A stretch of DNA of 48,103 nt from Candidatus Aminicenantota bacterium (GTDB lineage Bacteria; Acidobacteriota; Aminicenantia; JAMOAD01), in contig JAMOUT010000046.1 of NCBI GenBank assembly GCA_027061995.1, positions 1-48,103 of the forward strand, read 5' to 3'. Shown in pieces: positions 15,361 through 25,614 of this stretch. Every line of letters begins with the position of its first letter. Within the stretch, counting starts at the first letter, position 1. Under the pieces are notes generated by a model. It was given only the letters and a program-made list of their open reading frames with translations. It was not told the origin of the DNA and ran no database searches. A program made the position numbers and the translations under genes.

Positions 15361-16827
15361 ATGGATGAAAAAGAAAAGAATAATAGTGTTGTTAAAAAGG
15401 AAGATAAAAAAGAGAAAAAAACTGCTAAAGGTTCGGTAAATAGAACAAAGAAAAAAGATGCTGTAAATGAAGATGCATTAAAATTAAAAGAGCAAGATAA
15501 AGCATTATCTATAAAAGATGAGATTTTTATAGAGGAGAAAAAAGTCCAGGCAAAAATTGATGAGAAAGCTAAAACTTATAAGAATAGAGTAAAAATAAAG
15601 GGTTTTAGACCGGGCAAAGTTCCCGTTGATTATGTTAAAAAATATCTTTATAAAGAGCTTCTGGAAGAAACTATTGATGATTTTTTAAGAGATAATGTTA
15701 AAAAAATACTCGACAGTGTTAAAAACTTGGCAACTTATCCGAATATTACAAAAAAATATGAGGAGGGAAAAGGATTAACTATTAAAATCCAGTATGAGCT
15801 TTTGCCGGAAATTGAGCTTCCCGAATATCAAGGTATAGCAGTTGAAGATTACAAAACCACAGCTTTAAAAAAAGAGGTTGATGCTGAGATGGAAAGATTG
15901 GCTATGCAGGTTGCTGAAGTTATCCCTTTTGAAAAAGATACCCCTTTGGAAGATGATAATACCTTGGTTGATTTTGAATTTCAAATTAAAAATCCCAACA
16001 CAGGTAAATGGATGAAAAAAGAGCTTTTAAAAGAAAGAAAATTAAAAGATCAAGCTTTCATGGATGTTAATAAACACTTAAAAGGGATGAAAATCGGAGA
16101 TGAAAAAGTTTTTAAAGGGATAATCCCCGATTCATTAAAAGAAAAGAGTTTCGCAGGTAAAGAGACAGAAGCAAGAATAAAAATAATCTCAGCTAAAAAA
16201 CATAAAATTCCCGAATTAAATGATGAATTTGCAAAAAGTCTCGGAGAATATAAAACCATAGCTGAACTAAAAACAAAAATAAAGAAAGCTATCGAAGATA
16301 AGAAAAAAGAGGATAAAAAGTTTGTTCTCGGCGAAAGAGTTCTTGAAAAAATAGCAAAGAAAACGGATTTCGGTATTCCCGTTAGTTTTATCTTTGAAGA
16401 GATGAACAGACTTTTTAAAGAAGGGGCACAGTATGATCCCGCAACCTCTTTAAAAGTTTCGCGAGAAAATATTAAAAAACAACTTATTATGGAGAAGATA
16501 GCGGAAAAAGAGAAAATTGATGTTAATCAAAAAGAGATTGATGAATATATCGAGAAATATGCGAAATCCATCGGAGTTCCCGTTCAATTTATAAAACCCT
16601 CTCTCAAAGAGGAACAGATTACGGAGATAAAACATGCGGTAAAAATGAATAAAGTTATAGCACTTTTGGGAGAGAAAGCGAAAACAGGACAAAAATCTTC
16701 ATCAAAAAGTAAAACAACTGATAAACCGGAAGAAAAAGAGAAAAAAACAGCTACCAAAAAAGAGGAAAAAAGAGAAAAAAAAGCAGCCCCGACTAAAAAA
16801 TCAAAAAAAAGCGACGGGGGTAAATAA
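15361..16827 (+). CDS. tig: Trigger factor (ribosome-bound chaperone/peptidyl-prolyl isomerase)
   Basis: Binds the ribosome exit site and shields nascent chains. The ribosome-binding signature KGFRPGKVP lies at about residues 80-88, about 35 residues later than in E. coli. The N-terminal strands are replaced or preceded by a Lys/Glu-rich, low-complexity stretch of about 45 residues. An FKBP-type domain follows (about 190-280, including [14 protein letters not shown]), then the long helical C-terminal domain. The last 50 residues are again Lys/Glu/Ser-rich ([16 protein letters not shown]). At 488 residues it is longer than the usual 430. An aaggaggttattt ribosome site gives the start, and the stop overlaps clpP by one base. 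Identity is firm; the two charged tails are unusual. Confidence 0.93.
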   Translation: MDEKEKNNSVVKKEDKKEKKTAKGSVNRTKKKDAVNEDALKLKEQDKALSIKDEIFIEEKKVQAKIDEKAKTYKNRVKIKGFRPGKVPVDYVKKYLYKELLEETIDDFLRDNVKKILDSVKNLATYPNITKKYEEGKGLTIKIQYELLPEIELPEYQGIAVEDYKTTALKKEVDAEMERLAMQVAEVIPFEKDTPLEDDNTLVDFEFQIKNPNTGKWMKKELLKERKLKDQAFMDVNKHLKGMKIGDEKVFKGIIPDSLKEKSFAGKETEARIKIISAKKHKIPELNDEFAKSLGEYKTIAELKTKIKKAIEDKKKEDKKFVLGERVLEKIAKKTDFGIPVSFIFEEMNRLFKEGAQYDPATSLKVSRENIKKQLIMEKIAEKEKIDVNQKEIDEYIEKYAKSIGVPVQFIKPSLKEEQITEIKHAVKMNKVIALLGEKAKTGQKSSSKSKTTDKPEEKEKKTATKKEEKREKKAAPTKKSKKSDGGK

Positions 16828-17417
16828 TGCAGATACCGTATGTAATAGAGCAAACAGGCAGAGGTGAAAGAGTTTATGATATATATTCCAGGTTACTTAA
16901 AGATAATATAATCTTCATAGGGGACCAGATTAATGATTATATGGCGAATATTATTATAGCTCAGATGCTTTTTCTTGAGGCTGATAATCCTGAAAAAGAT
17001 ATATACCTGTATATCAACAGCCCGGGAGGTTCTGTTACCGCCGGACTTGCTATTTATGATACCATGCAATTCATAAAAAACGATGTTTCAACAATCTGTA
17101 TAGGTCAAGCTGCAAGTATGGGAGCCGTTCTTCTTGCCGCCGGAACACAGGGAAAAAGATTTATTTTACCTAATTCAAGAGTGATGATTCATCAACCTCT
17201 CGGAGGAGCGCAGGGAAAGGCATCCGATGTTGAAGTTTATACAAAAGAGTTGTTAAGAATAAAAGAGATGCTATTTAAGATATTACAAAAACATACTGGT
17301 CAAACTTTGTCAAAAATTAAAAAAGACTCTGAAAAAGATCTGTTTTTAACAGCAGATGAATCTTTAAAATACGGTTTGGTTGACAAAATTATGGAGAAGA
17401 GGGATGAAAAAAGATAA
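16827..17417 (+). CDS. clpP: ATP-dependent Clp protease proteolytic subunit
   Basis: Serine peptidase that forms the tetradecameric chamber of Clp proteases. The triad is intact: S97 (GQAASMGAV), H122 (MIHQP) and D171 (EKDLFL). The substrate-strand motif YINSPGG and the Q-rich handle region ([11 protein letters not shown]) are present. Length (196) is standard. It starts in the tig stop (TAATG) and ends inside clpX, in the classic tig-clpP-clpX-lon order. There is little or no propeptide: the sequence begins [15 protein letters not shown]. Confidence 0.97.
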   Translation: MQIPYVIEQTGRGERVYDIYSRLLKDNIIFIGDQINDYMANIIIAQMLFLEADNPEKDIYLYINSPGGSVTAGLAIYDTMQFIKNDVSTICIGQAASMGAVLLAAGTQGKRFILPNSRVMIHQPLGGAQGKASDVEVYTKELLRIKEMLFKILQKHTGQTLSKIKKDSEKDLFLTADESLKYGLVDKIMEKRDEKR

Positions 17418-18669
17418 AGAGGTCAGATGTTCTTTTTGCGGGAAAAAAAGTTCAGAAGTAGAGCAAATGATAATGGGAACAAACGGATATATATGTAATA
17501 ATTGTATAGAAGCCGCTTATGATATTTTACATCCTTTTCATGAAAAGATTGTTGACAAATCAGTGAAAACCAAAGATTTTGATAAGTTTGAAAAAGAGGG
17601 GATGAAAAAACTCCCTACCCCCTCCATGATAAAAAAATATCTTGACGATTATGTTATAGGACAAAATGAAGCAAAAAAAAGGATATCGGTTGCTGTTTAT
17701 AATCATTATAAGAGGATTAAGTTTAGCGGGAAAGATGATGATGTTGAACTTGAAAAAAGCAATATTTTGCTTATAGGACCGACAGGTTCGGGAAAAACTC
17801 TTATAGCCCAAACCTTAGCTCGGTTTCTAAAAGTTCCTTTTGCAATTGCCGATGCAACCACACTTACCGAAGCCGGTTATGTGGGAGAAGATGTTGAAAA
17901 TATTTTATTAACACTGATTGAAAATGCTAACGGAGATATCAAAAGAGCTGAAAAGGGGATTATCTATATAGATGAAGTTGATAAAATAGGAAGAAAAAGC
18001 GAGAATGTCTCCATTACAAGAGATGTGTCCGGTGAAGGGGTTCAACAAGCACTACTTAAAATAATAGAGGGAACGATTGCTAAGGTTCCCCCCAAGGGGG
18101 GGCGAAAACATCCTCATCAGGAATTTTTAAAAATTGATACAAAAAATATCCTTTTTATTCTCGGTGGAGCTTTTATAGGGCTTGATAAAATTATCTCGAC
18201 AAGAATAGGCAAAACACAGGTCGGATTTAACTCTAACTCCATTTCAAAGAAAAAAGATAAAATTGATTTTTTGTATTCAAAAATTCATCCTGAAGATTTA
18301 ATAAAATACGGAATGATTCCGGAATTTATAGGAAGGGTTCCTATAATCGCCACATTACAAGAGTTAACCAAAGAGGATATGATTCAGATTTTGGTTAAAC
18401 CTAAAAACTCCTTAATAAAACAATATAAAGCTTTATTTAAAATGGAAAATACGGAACTTGAATTTACCGATGATGCTCTTGAATATATTGCAAATGAAGC
18501 TATAAAAAGGAAAGTTGGAGCAAGAGGATTAAGAGGTATTGTCGAGGAGATAATGATGGATATAATGTATCATTTGCCTGATAAAAAAAATATTGATAAA
18601 ATTATTATTAACAGAAAAGTTATTGATGGAAAAGAGAAAATATTTAAAAGATATAAAAAAGCCGTGTGA
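17404..18669 (+). CDS. clpX: ClpX ATPase, unfoldase subunit of ClpXP
   Basis: AAA+ unfoldase that feeds substrates to ClpP. The N-terminal C4 zinc-binding domain has Cys9, 12, 31 and 34 (CSFCGKK ... YICNNC). Walker A GPTGSGKT, pore loop GYVGEDVE, Walker [11 protein letters not shown], sensor region and the C-terminal [11 protein letters not shown] arginine are all present. The ClpP-contacting loop reads VGF (usually IGF or LGF). I chose the ATG at 17404 because a ggagaagaggg ribosome site precedes it and the protein then begins just before the zinc domain. A TTG at 17380 would add eight residues. It overlaps clpP by 14 nt. Confidence 0.97.
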   Translation: MKKDKEVRCSFCGKKSSEVEQMIMGTNGYICNNCIEAAYDILHPFHEKIVDKSVKTKDFDKFEKEGMKKLPTPSMIKKYLDDYVIGQNEAKKRISVAVYNHYKRIKFSGKDDDVELEKSNILLIGPTGSGKTLIAQTLARFLKVPFAIADATTLTEAGYVGEDVENILLTLIENANGDIKRAEKGIIYIDEVDKIGRKSENVSITRDVSGEGVQQALLKIIEGTIAKVPPKGGRKHPHQEFLKIDTKNILFILGGAFIGLDKIISTRIGKTQVGFNSNSISKKKDKIDFLYSKIHPEDLIKYGMIPEFIGRVPIIATLQELTKEDMIQILVKPKNSLIKQYKALFKMENTELEFTDDALEYIANEAIKRKVGARGLRGIVEEIMMDIMYHLPDKKNIDKIIINRKVIDGKEKIFKRYKKAV

Positions 18670-18672
18670 TTT

Positions 18673-21036
18673 ATGAAGGAAAACAAAGAGAATATAAGAA
18701 AATTACCTTTAATTCCTTTGAGAGAAATGATAGTATTTCCCTCGACTTTGGCACCTTTTTTAATCGGAAGATATTCTTCCGTAGCTGCATTTGATTATGC
18801 TGTTCATAAGAAAACATCCCTGTTTTTGGCAACTCAGATAAACCCCGCAATCGATTATCCTACTCCACCCGATATTTTTACTATGGGGATTGAAGCAAGA
18901 ATCGTTCAATCGGCAAAATCAAAAGACGGAACCATAAAAATTGTGGTTGAAGGGATAAAGAGGGGAAGGATTATCGAATATTCAAAATATTCTCCCTTTT
19001 TCGAAGTTGTCGTGAAGGATGTTCCTTATATTAATGTTGATAAAAAAGAGTTTGAAAAGCACTATAATATTTTGCTTAAATTATTTAAGGATTTTATTAA
19101 GATTAATTCGGGAGAAACACTTGATTCCATTATTCCCTCAACAATTGAAAGTCATCCTTTGAGAGTGATTGATATTATATCATCACAAGTCCCCGTTCCT
19201 ATCATTGAAAAACAAAATCTATTGGAAATTATAAATCCCATAGAAAAAATAATAAGATTAAATTATTATTTTAGTGAAGAGTTAAGAATAAGAAAGATTA
19301 AAGACAGACTAAAAAAAGTTAAAGGTAAAAATCTTTTTTCATTTCCTGATAAGAATTTAAATGATGAATTTGAGAACAAAGAAACGGATCCAATGTCTGA
19401 AATTGATGAATTGAGAGAGAGATTGGAAAAACTCAATTTACCGAGAAAAGTAAGGAAAATAGCGGAAAATGAGATAAATAAATTGGAGATAATGCCCCCT
19501 ATATCTTCCGAAACAACTGTTTCAAGAAATTATATTGATTGGATATTATCCACTCCTTGGAAGAAAAAAACAAGAGATAATAAAGATATTAATAATGCAA
19601 AAAAAATTCTTGAAGAGGATCACTATGGTTTAAAGGATGTGAAAGAGAGAATACTTGAATTTCTCGCGGTCAGAACACTGAAAAAAAACAATAAATCCCC
19701 GATACTGTGTTTTGTGGGCCCTCCCGGAGTCGGGAAAAGCTCTCTCGGAAAATCAATAGCAAGATCAATGGGGAGAAAATTCGTCAGATTATCCCTCGGA
19801 GGAATAAGAGATGAGGCTGAAATTAAAGGTCATAGAAGAACATATATAGGTTCATATCCGGGACAAATAATTCAGCAAATCAAAAGAGGGGGAGTTAAAA
19901 ACCCTGTTTTTCTTCTGGATGAGGTTGATAAAATGACAGCTGATTTTCGAGGGGATCCTTCGGCTGCTCTTCTCGAAGTTCTTGATCCCGAACAAAATAA
20001 TGAATTTGTTGACAGATATCTTGATATTGAGTTTGATTTATCGGATGTTTTTTTTATTACAACCGCAAATAATTTGTATCCTATTCCATCGGCACTTAGA
20101 GATAGAATGGAGATAATCGAGCTTCCCGGATACACGGAGCTTGAAAAACTTGCTATAGCAAAACAGTATTTAATAAACAAAGAGATAGAGAATAATGGGC
20201 TGAAAAAAGACCAAATAAAAATAACCGATGATGCTATTCTCGACATTATCAGATTTTATACGAGAGAAAGCGGGGTTAGGAATCTTGAAAGAAAAATAGC
20301 GGGAGTTTGTAGAAAAGTTGCGCTTAAAATCGTATCAAAAGGGAAAAAACATAAAGAGATAATAAAAAGCGAAAATCTTAAACAATATCTCGGCCCCAAG
20401 AAATTTCATTTAACTCAAAAGGAGAAGATGGAGGAGGTCGGAGTTGTTACAGGGCTCGCATGGACTGAATCTGGTGGAGACCTTCTTTCGTTTGAAGTTA
20501 GAGTAATCCCCGGAAAAGGTGATTTGGTATTAACCGGTAGTCTCGGAGAGGTAATGAAAGAGTCGGCTCAAACAGCTTTTTCATTTGTAAAAAACTGGCT
20601 TTTAAGAGCAGGTTATGATTTTTCCGAATTTAAAGATTATGATTTTCATCTTCATGTTCCCGAAGGAGCTGTTCCTAAAGAGGGACCTTCGGCGGGAATA
20701 ACAATATCAACCGCATTAATTTCATTAATATTTAATATACCTGTCAGAAATGATGTCGCAATGACAGGAGAAGTAACTCTAAGAGGTAAGGTTTTACCTG
20801 TAGGAGGATTAAAAGAGAAACTTATAGCTGCAAACAGAGAAAAGATAAGAACAATAATCATCCCTTTTGAGAATAAGGGGGATATTGAGGAAATTCCCTC
20901 GGAAGTTAAAGAAAGTAGTGATATAATCCTTGTAAAAACAATGGAAGATGTTTTAAAAATTGCCCTTGTCAGAGAATTAAAAAAATTTCATTATAAAAGA
21001 TCAATTAATGAATCTTTTTCAAAAAGAGAAAATTAA
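18673..21036 (+). CDS. lon: ATP-dependent Lon protease
   Basis: Cytosolic AAA+ protease for misfolded and regulatory proteins. It has the N-terminal LAN substrate domain (LPLIPLREMIVFPS), a coiled central helix region, Walker A GPPGVGKS (residues 349-356), Walker B PVFLLDEVDKM, and the catalytic dyad S673 (PKEGPSAGIT) and K716 (GGLKEKLIAA), 43 residues apart as in E. coli (S679/K722). At 787 residues it has full length. It starts 3 nt after clpX with no good ribosome site, which suggests coupled translation. Confidence 0.97.
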   Translation: MKENKENIRKLPLIPLREMIVFPSTLAPFLIGRYSSVAAFDYAVHKKTSLFLATQINPAIDYPTPPDIFTMGIEARIVQSAKSKDGTIKIVVEGIKRGRIIEYSKYSPFFEVVVKDVPYINVDKKEFEKHYNILLKLFKDFIKINSGETLDSIIPSTIESHPLRVIDIISSQVPVPIIEKQNLLEIINPIEKIIRLNYYFSEELRIRKIKDRLKKVKGKNLFSFPDKNLNDEFENKETDPMSEIDELRERLEKLNLPRKVRKIAENEINKLEIMPPISSETTVSRNYIDWILSTPWKKKTRDNKDINNAKKILEEDHYGLKDVKERILEFLAVRTLKKNNKSPILCFVGPPGVGKSSLGKSIARSMGRKFVRLSLGGIRDEAEIKGHRRTYIGSYPGQIIQQIKRGGVKNPVFLLDEVDKMTADFRGDPSAALLEVLDPEQNNEFVDRYLDIEFDLSDVFFITTANNLYPIPSALRDRMEIIELPGYTELEKLAIAKQYLINKEIENNGLKKDQIKITDDAILDIIRFYTRESGVRNLERKIAGVCRKVALKIVSKGKKHKEIIKSENLKQYLGPKKFHLTQKEKMEEVGVVTGLAWTESGGDLLSFEVRVIPGKGDLVLTGSLGEVMKESAQTAFSFVKNWLLRAGYDFSEFKDYDFHLHVPEGAVPKEGPSAGITISTALISLIFNIPVRNDVAMTGEVTLRGKVLPVGGLKEKLIAANREKIRTIIIPFENKGDIEEIPSEVKESSDIILVKTMEDVLKIALVRELKKFHYKRSINESFSKREN

Positions 21037-21038
21037 TC

Positions 21039-21611
21039 GTGAAAATAACAGATACTAAACTTGTAAAAACCGTTTATGATAATGATTTTTTGGATGATAA
21101 AAGAAAAAAGATTGTATTTGCAGGAAGATCGAATGTCGGAAAATCAACGCTTATTAATACAATGTTTAACAGAAAAAATTTGGCGAAAGTAAGTTCAACT
21201 CCGGGGAAAACAAGATCAGTTAATTATTATCTTGTAAATGATAAATTTTATTTTGTGGATTTACCGGGATACGGATATGCCAAAGTTCCGAAAGCAGAAA
21301 AAAACAGATGGAAGAAACTTTTGAATGAGTTTTTTTATTTTGAAAAATATGTTATCCTATTAACTCTTATTGTTGATTCGAATATAGGGATAAGCGATTA
21401 TGACAAACAGATGATCTCTTTGGCTGCCTTTTTTGAATTACCAACTATAATAATTGGAAATAAAATTGATAAACTTAAAAAGAATGAGATTAATAAAAAG
21501 ATAAAAGAGATAAATGATTATTTTAATATTCCCGTAATCCCCTTTTCGGCAAAAAAGGGGATAGGTAAGAATATTTTATGGGAAACAATACAAAATGCCT
21601 TAAAGGAGTAA
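21039..21611 (+). CDS. engB: Ribosome-biogenesis GTPase EngB (YihA/YsxC)
   Basis: TRAFAC GTPase needed for assembly of the large ribosomal subunit. G1 GRSNVGKST, G2 region TPGKTRSVN, G3 DLPGYGYAKV, G4 NKIDKL and G5 SAKKG are all present. The start is GTG at 21039, 2 nt after the lon stop; there is no in-frame ATG nearby that would keep the N-terminal strand. Length (190) is normal. A position directly after lon is common in bacteria. Confidence 0.95.
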   Translation: MKITDTKLVKTVYDNDFLDDKRKKIVFAGRSNVGKSTLINTMFNRKNLAKVSSTPGKTRSVNYYLVNDKFYFVDLPGYGYAKVPKAEKNRWKKLLNEFFYFEKYVILLTLIVDSNIGISDYDKQMISLAAFFELPTIIIGNKIDKLKKNEINKKIKEINDYFNIPVIPFSAKKGIGKNILWETIQNALKE

Positions 21612-21614
21612 AAA

Positions 21615-22919
21615 ATGGCGGAAAAAATTAAAGAAGAGATCAATGAAAAAAATTTATTAAAATTAGAAGATCTTGAAAAAAAATCAATGGCTCAGCTTCA
21701 AAAATTAGCTAAAGAGATGAAGATTCAAGGATTGTCCTTTTTAAAGAAACACGAACTTGTATTTAAACTTCTCGAAGCTCAAGCAAAAGCTCACGGATAC
21801 TTGTTTGCCGAAGGTATTATTGAGATTTTACCCGAAGGTTACGGTTTCTTAAGATTTCCCGAATACGCATATTTGCCGAGTTCTGATGATATATATGTCG
21901 CCCCTTCCCAAATAAAAAAATTTGACCTTAGAATGGGGGATACTTTATCCGGATGGGTAAGACCCCCGAGAGATAATGAAAAATATCTTGCTCTGATTAA
22001 GCTTGATGCCATAAATTTTTCACCTGTCGATAAAGCATTAAAGATGAGAACCGGGGTAAAATTCGAGCAGCTTACACCCCTATATCCGTATGAAAGAATT
22101 CAACTTGAAACAGTAAAAGAAAACATGAATGCAAGAGTTATGGATCTTTTAACTCCGATTGGAAAAGGACAAAGAGGGTTAATCGTTGCCGCACCGAGAA
22201 CAGGAAAAACCATTCTACTTCAAACTATAGCAAAATCCATAGAGATCAATCATCCTGAGATGATGATAATAGTTTTATTGATTGATGAAAGGCCGGAAGA
22301 GGTTACAGATATGGAAAGAAATGTTAATGGAGAAGTTGTTTCTTCAACATTCGACGAGCATCCCTCCAGACATGTTAAAGTTGCGGAAATGGTAATTGAA
22401 AAAGCTAAAAGACTTGTCGAACATGGAAAAGATGTTGTAATTCTTTTGGATAGTATTACAAGACTTGCAAGAGCTCATAACTCAGTTCTTCCAACTTCAA
22501 AAAGAGTTATGTCGGGCGGATTGGATGCAAATGCTTTACATAAACCCAAGAAATTTTTCGGGGCTGCAAGAAAGATAGAGGATGGAGGAAGTTTAACCAT
22601 AATAGCTACCGCTCTTGTTGATACGGGAAGCAGAATGGATGAGGTTATTTTCGAAGAATTCAAGGGAACGGGAAATATGGAGATAAATTTGGATAGAAGG
22701 CTTGTTGATAAAAGGGTATTCCCCGCCATTGATATTTTTAAATCTGGAACAAGAAAAGAGGAACTTCTAATACCTAAGGAAGACCTTAATAGAATTTGGA
22801 TTCTGAGAAAAGTTTTATCACAATTAAATGAAGTTGAGGCAATGGAACTTTTAATAGAAAAACTCAGAAAAACAAAATCAAATAGAGAATTTTTACAATC
22901 CATGTCAAGAGGGTTATAA
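21615..22919 (+). CDS. rho: Transcription termination factor Rho
   Basis: Hexameric RNA helicase. It has an N-terminal helical domain ([12 protein letters not shown]), a cold-shock-like RNA-binding fold ([21 protein letters not shown]), Walker A APRTGKT, Walker [17 protein letters not shown], the Q-loop/R-loop region ([16 protein letters not shown]) and arginine finger region. Length 434. The ribosome site aaaggagtaaaaa lies in the 3-nt gap and the end of engB, so it is probably the last gene of the tig-to-rho operon. Confidence 0.97.
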   Translation: MAEKIKEEINEKNLLKLEDLEKKSMAQLQKLAKEMKIQGLSFLKKHELVFKLLEAQAKAHGYLFAEGIIEILPEGYGFLRFPEYAYLPSSDDIYVAPSQIKKFDLRMGDTLSGWVRPPRDNEKYLALIKLDAINFSPVDKALKMRTGVKFEQLTPLYPYERIQLETVKENMNARVMDLLTPIGKGQRGLIVAAPRTGKTILLQTIAKSIEINHPEMMIIVLLIDERPEEVTDMERNVNGEVVSSTFDEHPSRHVKVAEMVIEKAKRLVEHGKDVVILLDSITRLARAHNSVLPTSKRVMSGGLDANALHKPKKFFGAARKIEDGGSLTIIATALVDTGSRMDEVIFEEFKGTGNMEINLDRRLVDKRVFPAIDIFKSGTRKEELLIPKEDLNRIWILRKVLSQLNEVEAMELLIEKLRKTKSNREFLQSMSRGL

Positions 22920-22950
22920 CCCAATATTTATTTAATCCGGAGGTAATAAA

Positions 22951-23898
22951 ATGAAAAATCAAAAGATAGCTGTTGTTGCTATTGGTGGTAATGCATTATC
23001 AGATGGTAATACTCCAACCGAAGAGCAATTAAAAAGAGCATATGAAGCTGCAAAACTTATTGAAAATCTTGTGCTGAAAAATTATAAGGTGGTTGTTGTT
23101 CATGGAAACGGTCCTCAAGTTGGTATTGCTTATCTTAGACAACTTGCGGGTGTTAAAGAGAATATTCCTCCGTTAAATCTTGCTCTGTGTGACGCCTTAA
23201 CCCAAGCTGAAATAGGAACGATGCTTGAACTTGCCATTATTAATACAATTAATCAACATAAACCTGATTTTGAAGTTTTGACAATTGTAAGTCAGGTAGA
23301 GGTAAATGCTGATGACGAAGGGTTTAAAAACCCTACAAAACCGGTTGGTCCATTTTACGAAGAAAAAGAGTTGGGTGAAATAAAGAGAAAATTCAGTGAT
23401 TGGGTAATGAAAGAGGATGCGGGACGAGGATATAGAAGAGTTGTCCCATCTCCGAAACCTATAAAAGTGTTTGCTTCCCCCATAATACCCGAAGCTTTTA
23501 GAAGAGCCGATGTTATTATTACGGGGGGCGGAGGAGGAATTCCCGTAATAAGAAAAGAGGATAATACTTTTGAACTTGTTGATGCTGTTATAGATAAAGA
23601 CAGAACTGCTGCATTAATTGCTGAAGATATAGGTGCCACCCACTTCTTTTTATTAACCGGTGTCCCCCATGTCCTTCTTAACTTCGGTAAACCGGAACAA
23701 AAAGATCTTTTTGAATTAAAGGTCGAGGATGCTAAAAAATATTTGGAAGAGGGGCAGTTTCCCGCAGGTTCAATGGGACCTAAAATCGAAGCTGCCATTG
23801 ATTATGTTGAAAAAACAGGTGGAGAAGCCATAATAACAAATGCGGAAAATATCCGGTTAGCGATAGAAAAAAAAGAAGGCACAAGAATAATAAGATAA
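22951..23898 (+). CDS. arcC: Carbamate kinase
   Basis: Converts carbamoyl phosphate and ADP to carbamate and ATP, giving ATP in fermentative arginine or purine/pyrimidine breakdown. Amino-acid kinase fold with AIGGNALSDGN at the N-terminus, VVHGNGPQVG, the GRGYRRVVPSP loop and ITGGGGGIPV. Length (315) is typical. A ccggaggtaataaa ribosome site sits in the 31-nt gap after rho. No arginine deiminase or ornithine carbamoyltransferase lies in the window, so the source of carbamoyl phosphate is unknown. It may be co-transcribed with rho. Confidence 0.95.
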   Translation: MKNQKIAVVAIGGNALSDGNTPTEEQLKRAYEAAKLIENLVLKNYKVVVVHGNGPQVGIAYLRQLAGVKENIPPLNLALCDALTQAEIGTMLELAIINTINQHKPDFEVLTIVSQVEVNADDEGFKNPTKPVGPFYEEKELGEIKRKFSDWVMKEDAGRGYRRVVPSPKPIKVFASPIIPEAFRRADVIITGGGGGIPVIRKEDNTFELVDAVIDKDRTAALIAEDIGATHFFLLTGVPHVLLNFGKPEQKDLFELKVEDAKKYLEEGQFPAGSMGPKIEAAIDYVEKTGGEAIITNAENIRLAIEKKEGTRIIR

Positions 23899-24403
23899 TT
23901 TTATCAATTAAAAAAAATAGATTACCGTTAAGATAGTGGTGGTGATTTATTTTCATTTATTCAAAAAGTGATGCTATTATAAGGAAAACCATGATTTTAT
24001 CAATTCCATTTCTGCTGTTTTATTAAATCTCTTATAAAGATTTATCACCTGCTAAGAAGATACAGTTGATGGTATTAATGAGTTTTTTTTTCTTAGTAAA
24101 TAAAGAATTAACTGCAGATTAAGCGGAAATATTTTTTTACTAACAAACATCGAACATGCTCGCTCTGTTCAGGAAGAAATAGTTGTTTTACCGTAAGCCC
24201 CGAAATTTTAATAAGAGGAAAATCAATATTTACGGGAGGATAATGCTTTAAAAGAATTTATATTAAAATATTGAAATAAAGAGGGAAAGATTAATTACTA
24301 ACTTTTATAAAGAAGAGATAAAAAGGATATCCCCTTGTAAATAAAAATAAACCTCTTTCCCCTTTTAATATAAAAACAAAAAATAGTTTAAATTTAACTT
24401 TAC
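23899..24403. other. Non-coding gap of 505 nt
   Basis: Lies between convergent carbamate kinase and cold-shock genes. No open frame longer than about 50 codons, no tRNA-like fold and no clear terminator. Short stretches read like protein in broken frames, for example around 24140-24270 (CSLCSGRN in one frame, EENQYLREDNALKEF in another, both interrupted by stops), so a decayed gene is possible but cannot be identified. Confidence 0.4.
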
Positions 24404-24604
24404 TTATTCCGGTCTGACATTTACCGCCTGAGGACCTTTTTCTCCCTCAACGATTTCAAAAGTTACAGATTCTCCTTCACTTAAAGTTTTGTAACCATCT
24501 TTTTCGATATTGGAAAAATGGACAAAAACATCTTCCCCGTTTTCAGCATGAATGAAACCGTAACCTTTTTTGGCGTTAAACCATTTTACTGTTCCTTTTA
24601 ACAT
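24404..24604 (-). CDS. Cold-shock protein (CspA family)
   Basis: A 66-residue single-strand nucleic-acid-binding protein of the OB fold. RNP1 KGYGFI and RNP2 VFVHF are intact, and the start [14 protein letters not shown] is canonical. It acts as an RNA chaperone. It is a single-gene unit with its own promoter and a moderate ribosome site (aagga). The 5' leader is only about 25 nt, shorter than the long thermosensing leader of E. coli cspA, so cold regulation by the leader is unlikely. Confidence 0.97.
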   Translation of the reverse strand: MLKGTVKWFNAKKGYGFIHAENGEDVFVHFSNIEKDGYKTLSEGESVTFEIVEGEKGPQAVNVRPE

Positions 24605-24634
24605 AATATAATCCTTAAAAGTTAAATATTTTAA

Positions 24635-24663
24635 ATTTTAACAAAGAAATATTTTAAAGTCAA
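24635..24663 (-). promoter_or_regulatory. Promoter of the cold-shock gene
   Basis: On the minus strand TTGACT (24663-24658), a 17-nt spacer and TAAAAT (24640-24635), 30 nt before the ATG. It lies in the gap to the end of folD. Confidence 0.6.
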
Positions 24664-24690
24664 ATTGATTACAGAAAATCCCTCTAATTA

Positions 24691-25611
24691 TTATGAAATC
24701 TCATGTTTTTGTTCAAATGTTTTGACCGTATTTTCAAGGAGGGTTATAACCGTTAAAGGGCCTACTCCTCCCGGAACAGGGGTTAAATATTTTGCGGTTT
24801 TAACAACATTCGGGTTAACATCTCCGGTTAAAACATATCCCCTTTTTTTAAATCTTTCTATTTTTTTCGGATAGTCCGAGAAAACTTCATTTATCAGTTT
24901 TTCATCATTAATCGCATTAACTCCAACATCAATTACAATTGCCCCCTTTTTCACATAATCTTGTTCTATCATCAAAGGTTTTCCCACAGCGGCAAAAATA
25001 AAATCCGCATTTTTACATATATCTTTAAGGTTTTTTGTTTTTGAATGGGCTATGGTCAAAGTCATATTCTCTTTCAACAATAAAAAGAATAGAGGTTTTC
25101 CCACAATATTGGATCTGCCTATTATCACCCCCGTTTTTCCTTCAAGAGAGAAATTATTGTATTTTAAAAAATTAATGATGCCAAGGGGTGTGCAAGGGTA
25201 GAGAGCATCTTCTCCTCTGAATAATTTTCCGAGGTTTATAGGATGAAAACCATCTACATCCTTATCAGGAGAGATGCTGTCTATAATTTTGTTTACGGAT
25301 ATATGCTCGGGTAAAGGTAATTGAACTATAACTCCATCTATAGCATCATCATTGTTTATCTCATCTATTTTTATCAATAACTCTTTCTCATTTATATCCT
25401 TATCAAATTTTACTATGTTTGATTTCATCCCTATCTCTTTTGCAAGTTTGTCTTTTATTCGGACATAAGAGAGCGAAGCTCTGTTATCACCCGCAAGTAT
25501 TACTGTTAAAGACGGGGCTCTTCCCTGTTTCTGCTTTAAAGAATCTATCTTTATTGATAACTCTTTTTTTTTAAAATTTATGTAATCTTTGGAATATAAA
25601 AAGACTCCCAT
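24691..25611 (-). CDS. folD: Bifunctional methylenetetrahydrofolate dehydrogenase/cyclohydrolase
   Basis: Interconverts 5,10-methylene-, methenyl- and 10-formyl-tetrahydrofolate. The catalytic Y49xxxK53 pair (SYVRIKDK), VIVQLPLP, DKDVDGFHPIN, the nucleotide-binding GRSNIVGKP and the C-terminal TPVPGGVGPLT signature are present. Length (306) is slightly above E. coli FolD (288). The ribosome site aggagtagcgg lies across the end of the M20 peptidase gene (3-nt gap), so the two are co-transcribed. It may use the one-carbon units released from serine, whose synthesis genes lie just upstream. Confidence 0.96.
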   Translation of the reverse strand: MGVFLYSKDYINFKKKELSIKIDSLKQKQGRAPSLTVILAGDNRASLSYVRIKDKLAKEIGMKSNIVKFDKDINEKELLIKIDEINNDDAIDGVIVQLPLPEHISVNKIIDSISPDKDVDGFHPINLGKLFRGEDALYPCTPLGIINFLKYNNFSLEGKTGVIIGRSNIVGKPLFFLLLKENMTLTIAHSKTKNLKDICKNADFIFAAVGKPLMIEQDYVKKGAIVIDVGVNAINDEKLINEVFSDYPKKIERFKKRGYVLTGDVNPNVVKTAKYLTPVPGGVGPLTVITLLENTVKTFEQKHEIS

Positions 25612-25614
25612 CCG

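Noticed and set aside
15186-15368. 60-codon open frame upstream of tig
   Set aside because: It runs straight through the tRNA-Leu gene and has no ribosome site; an accidental frame.
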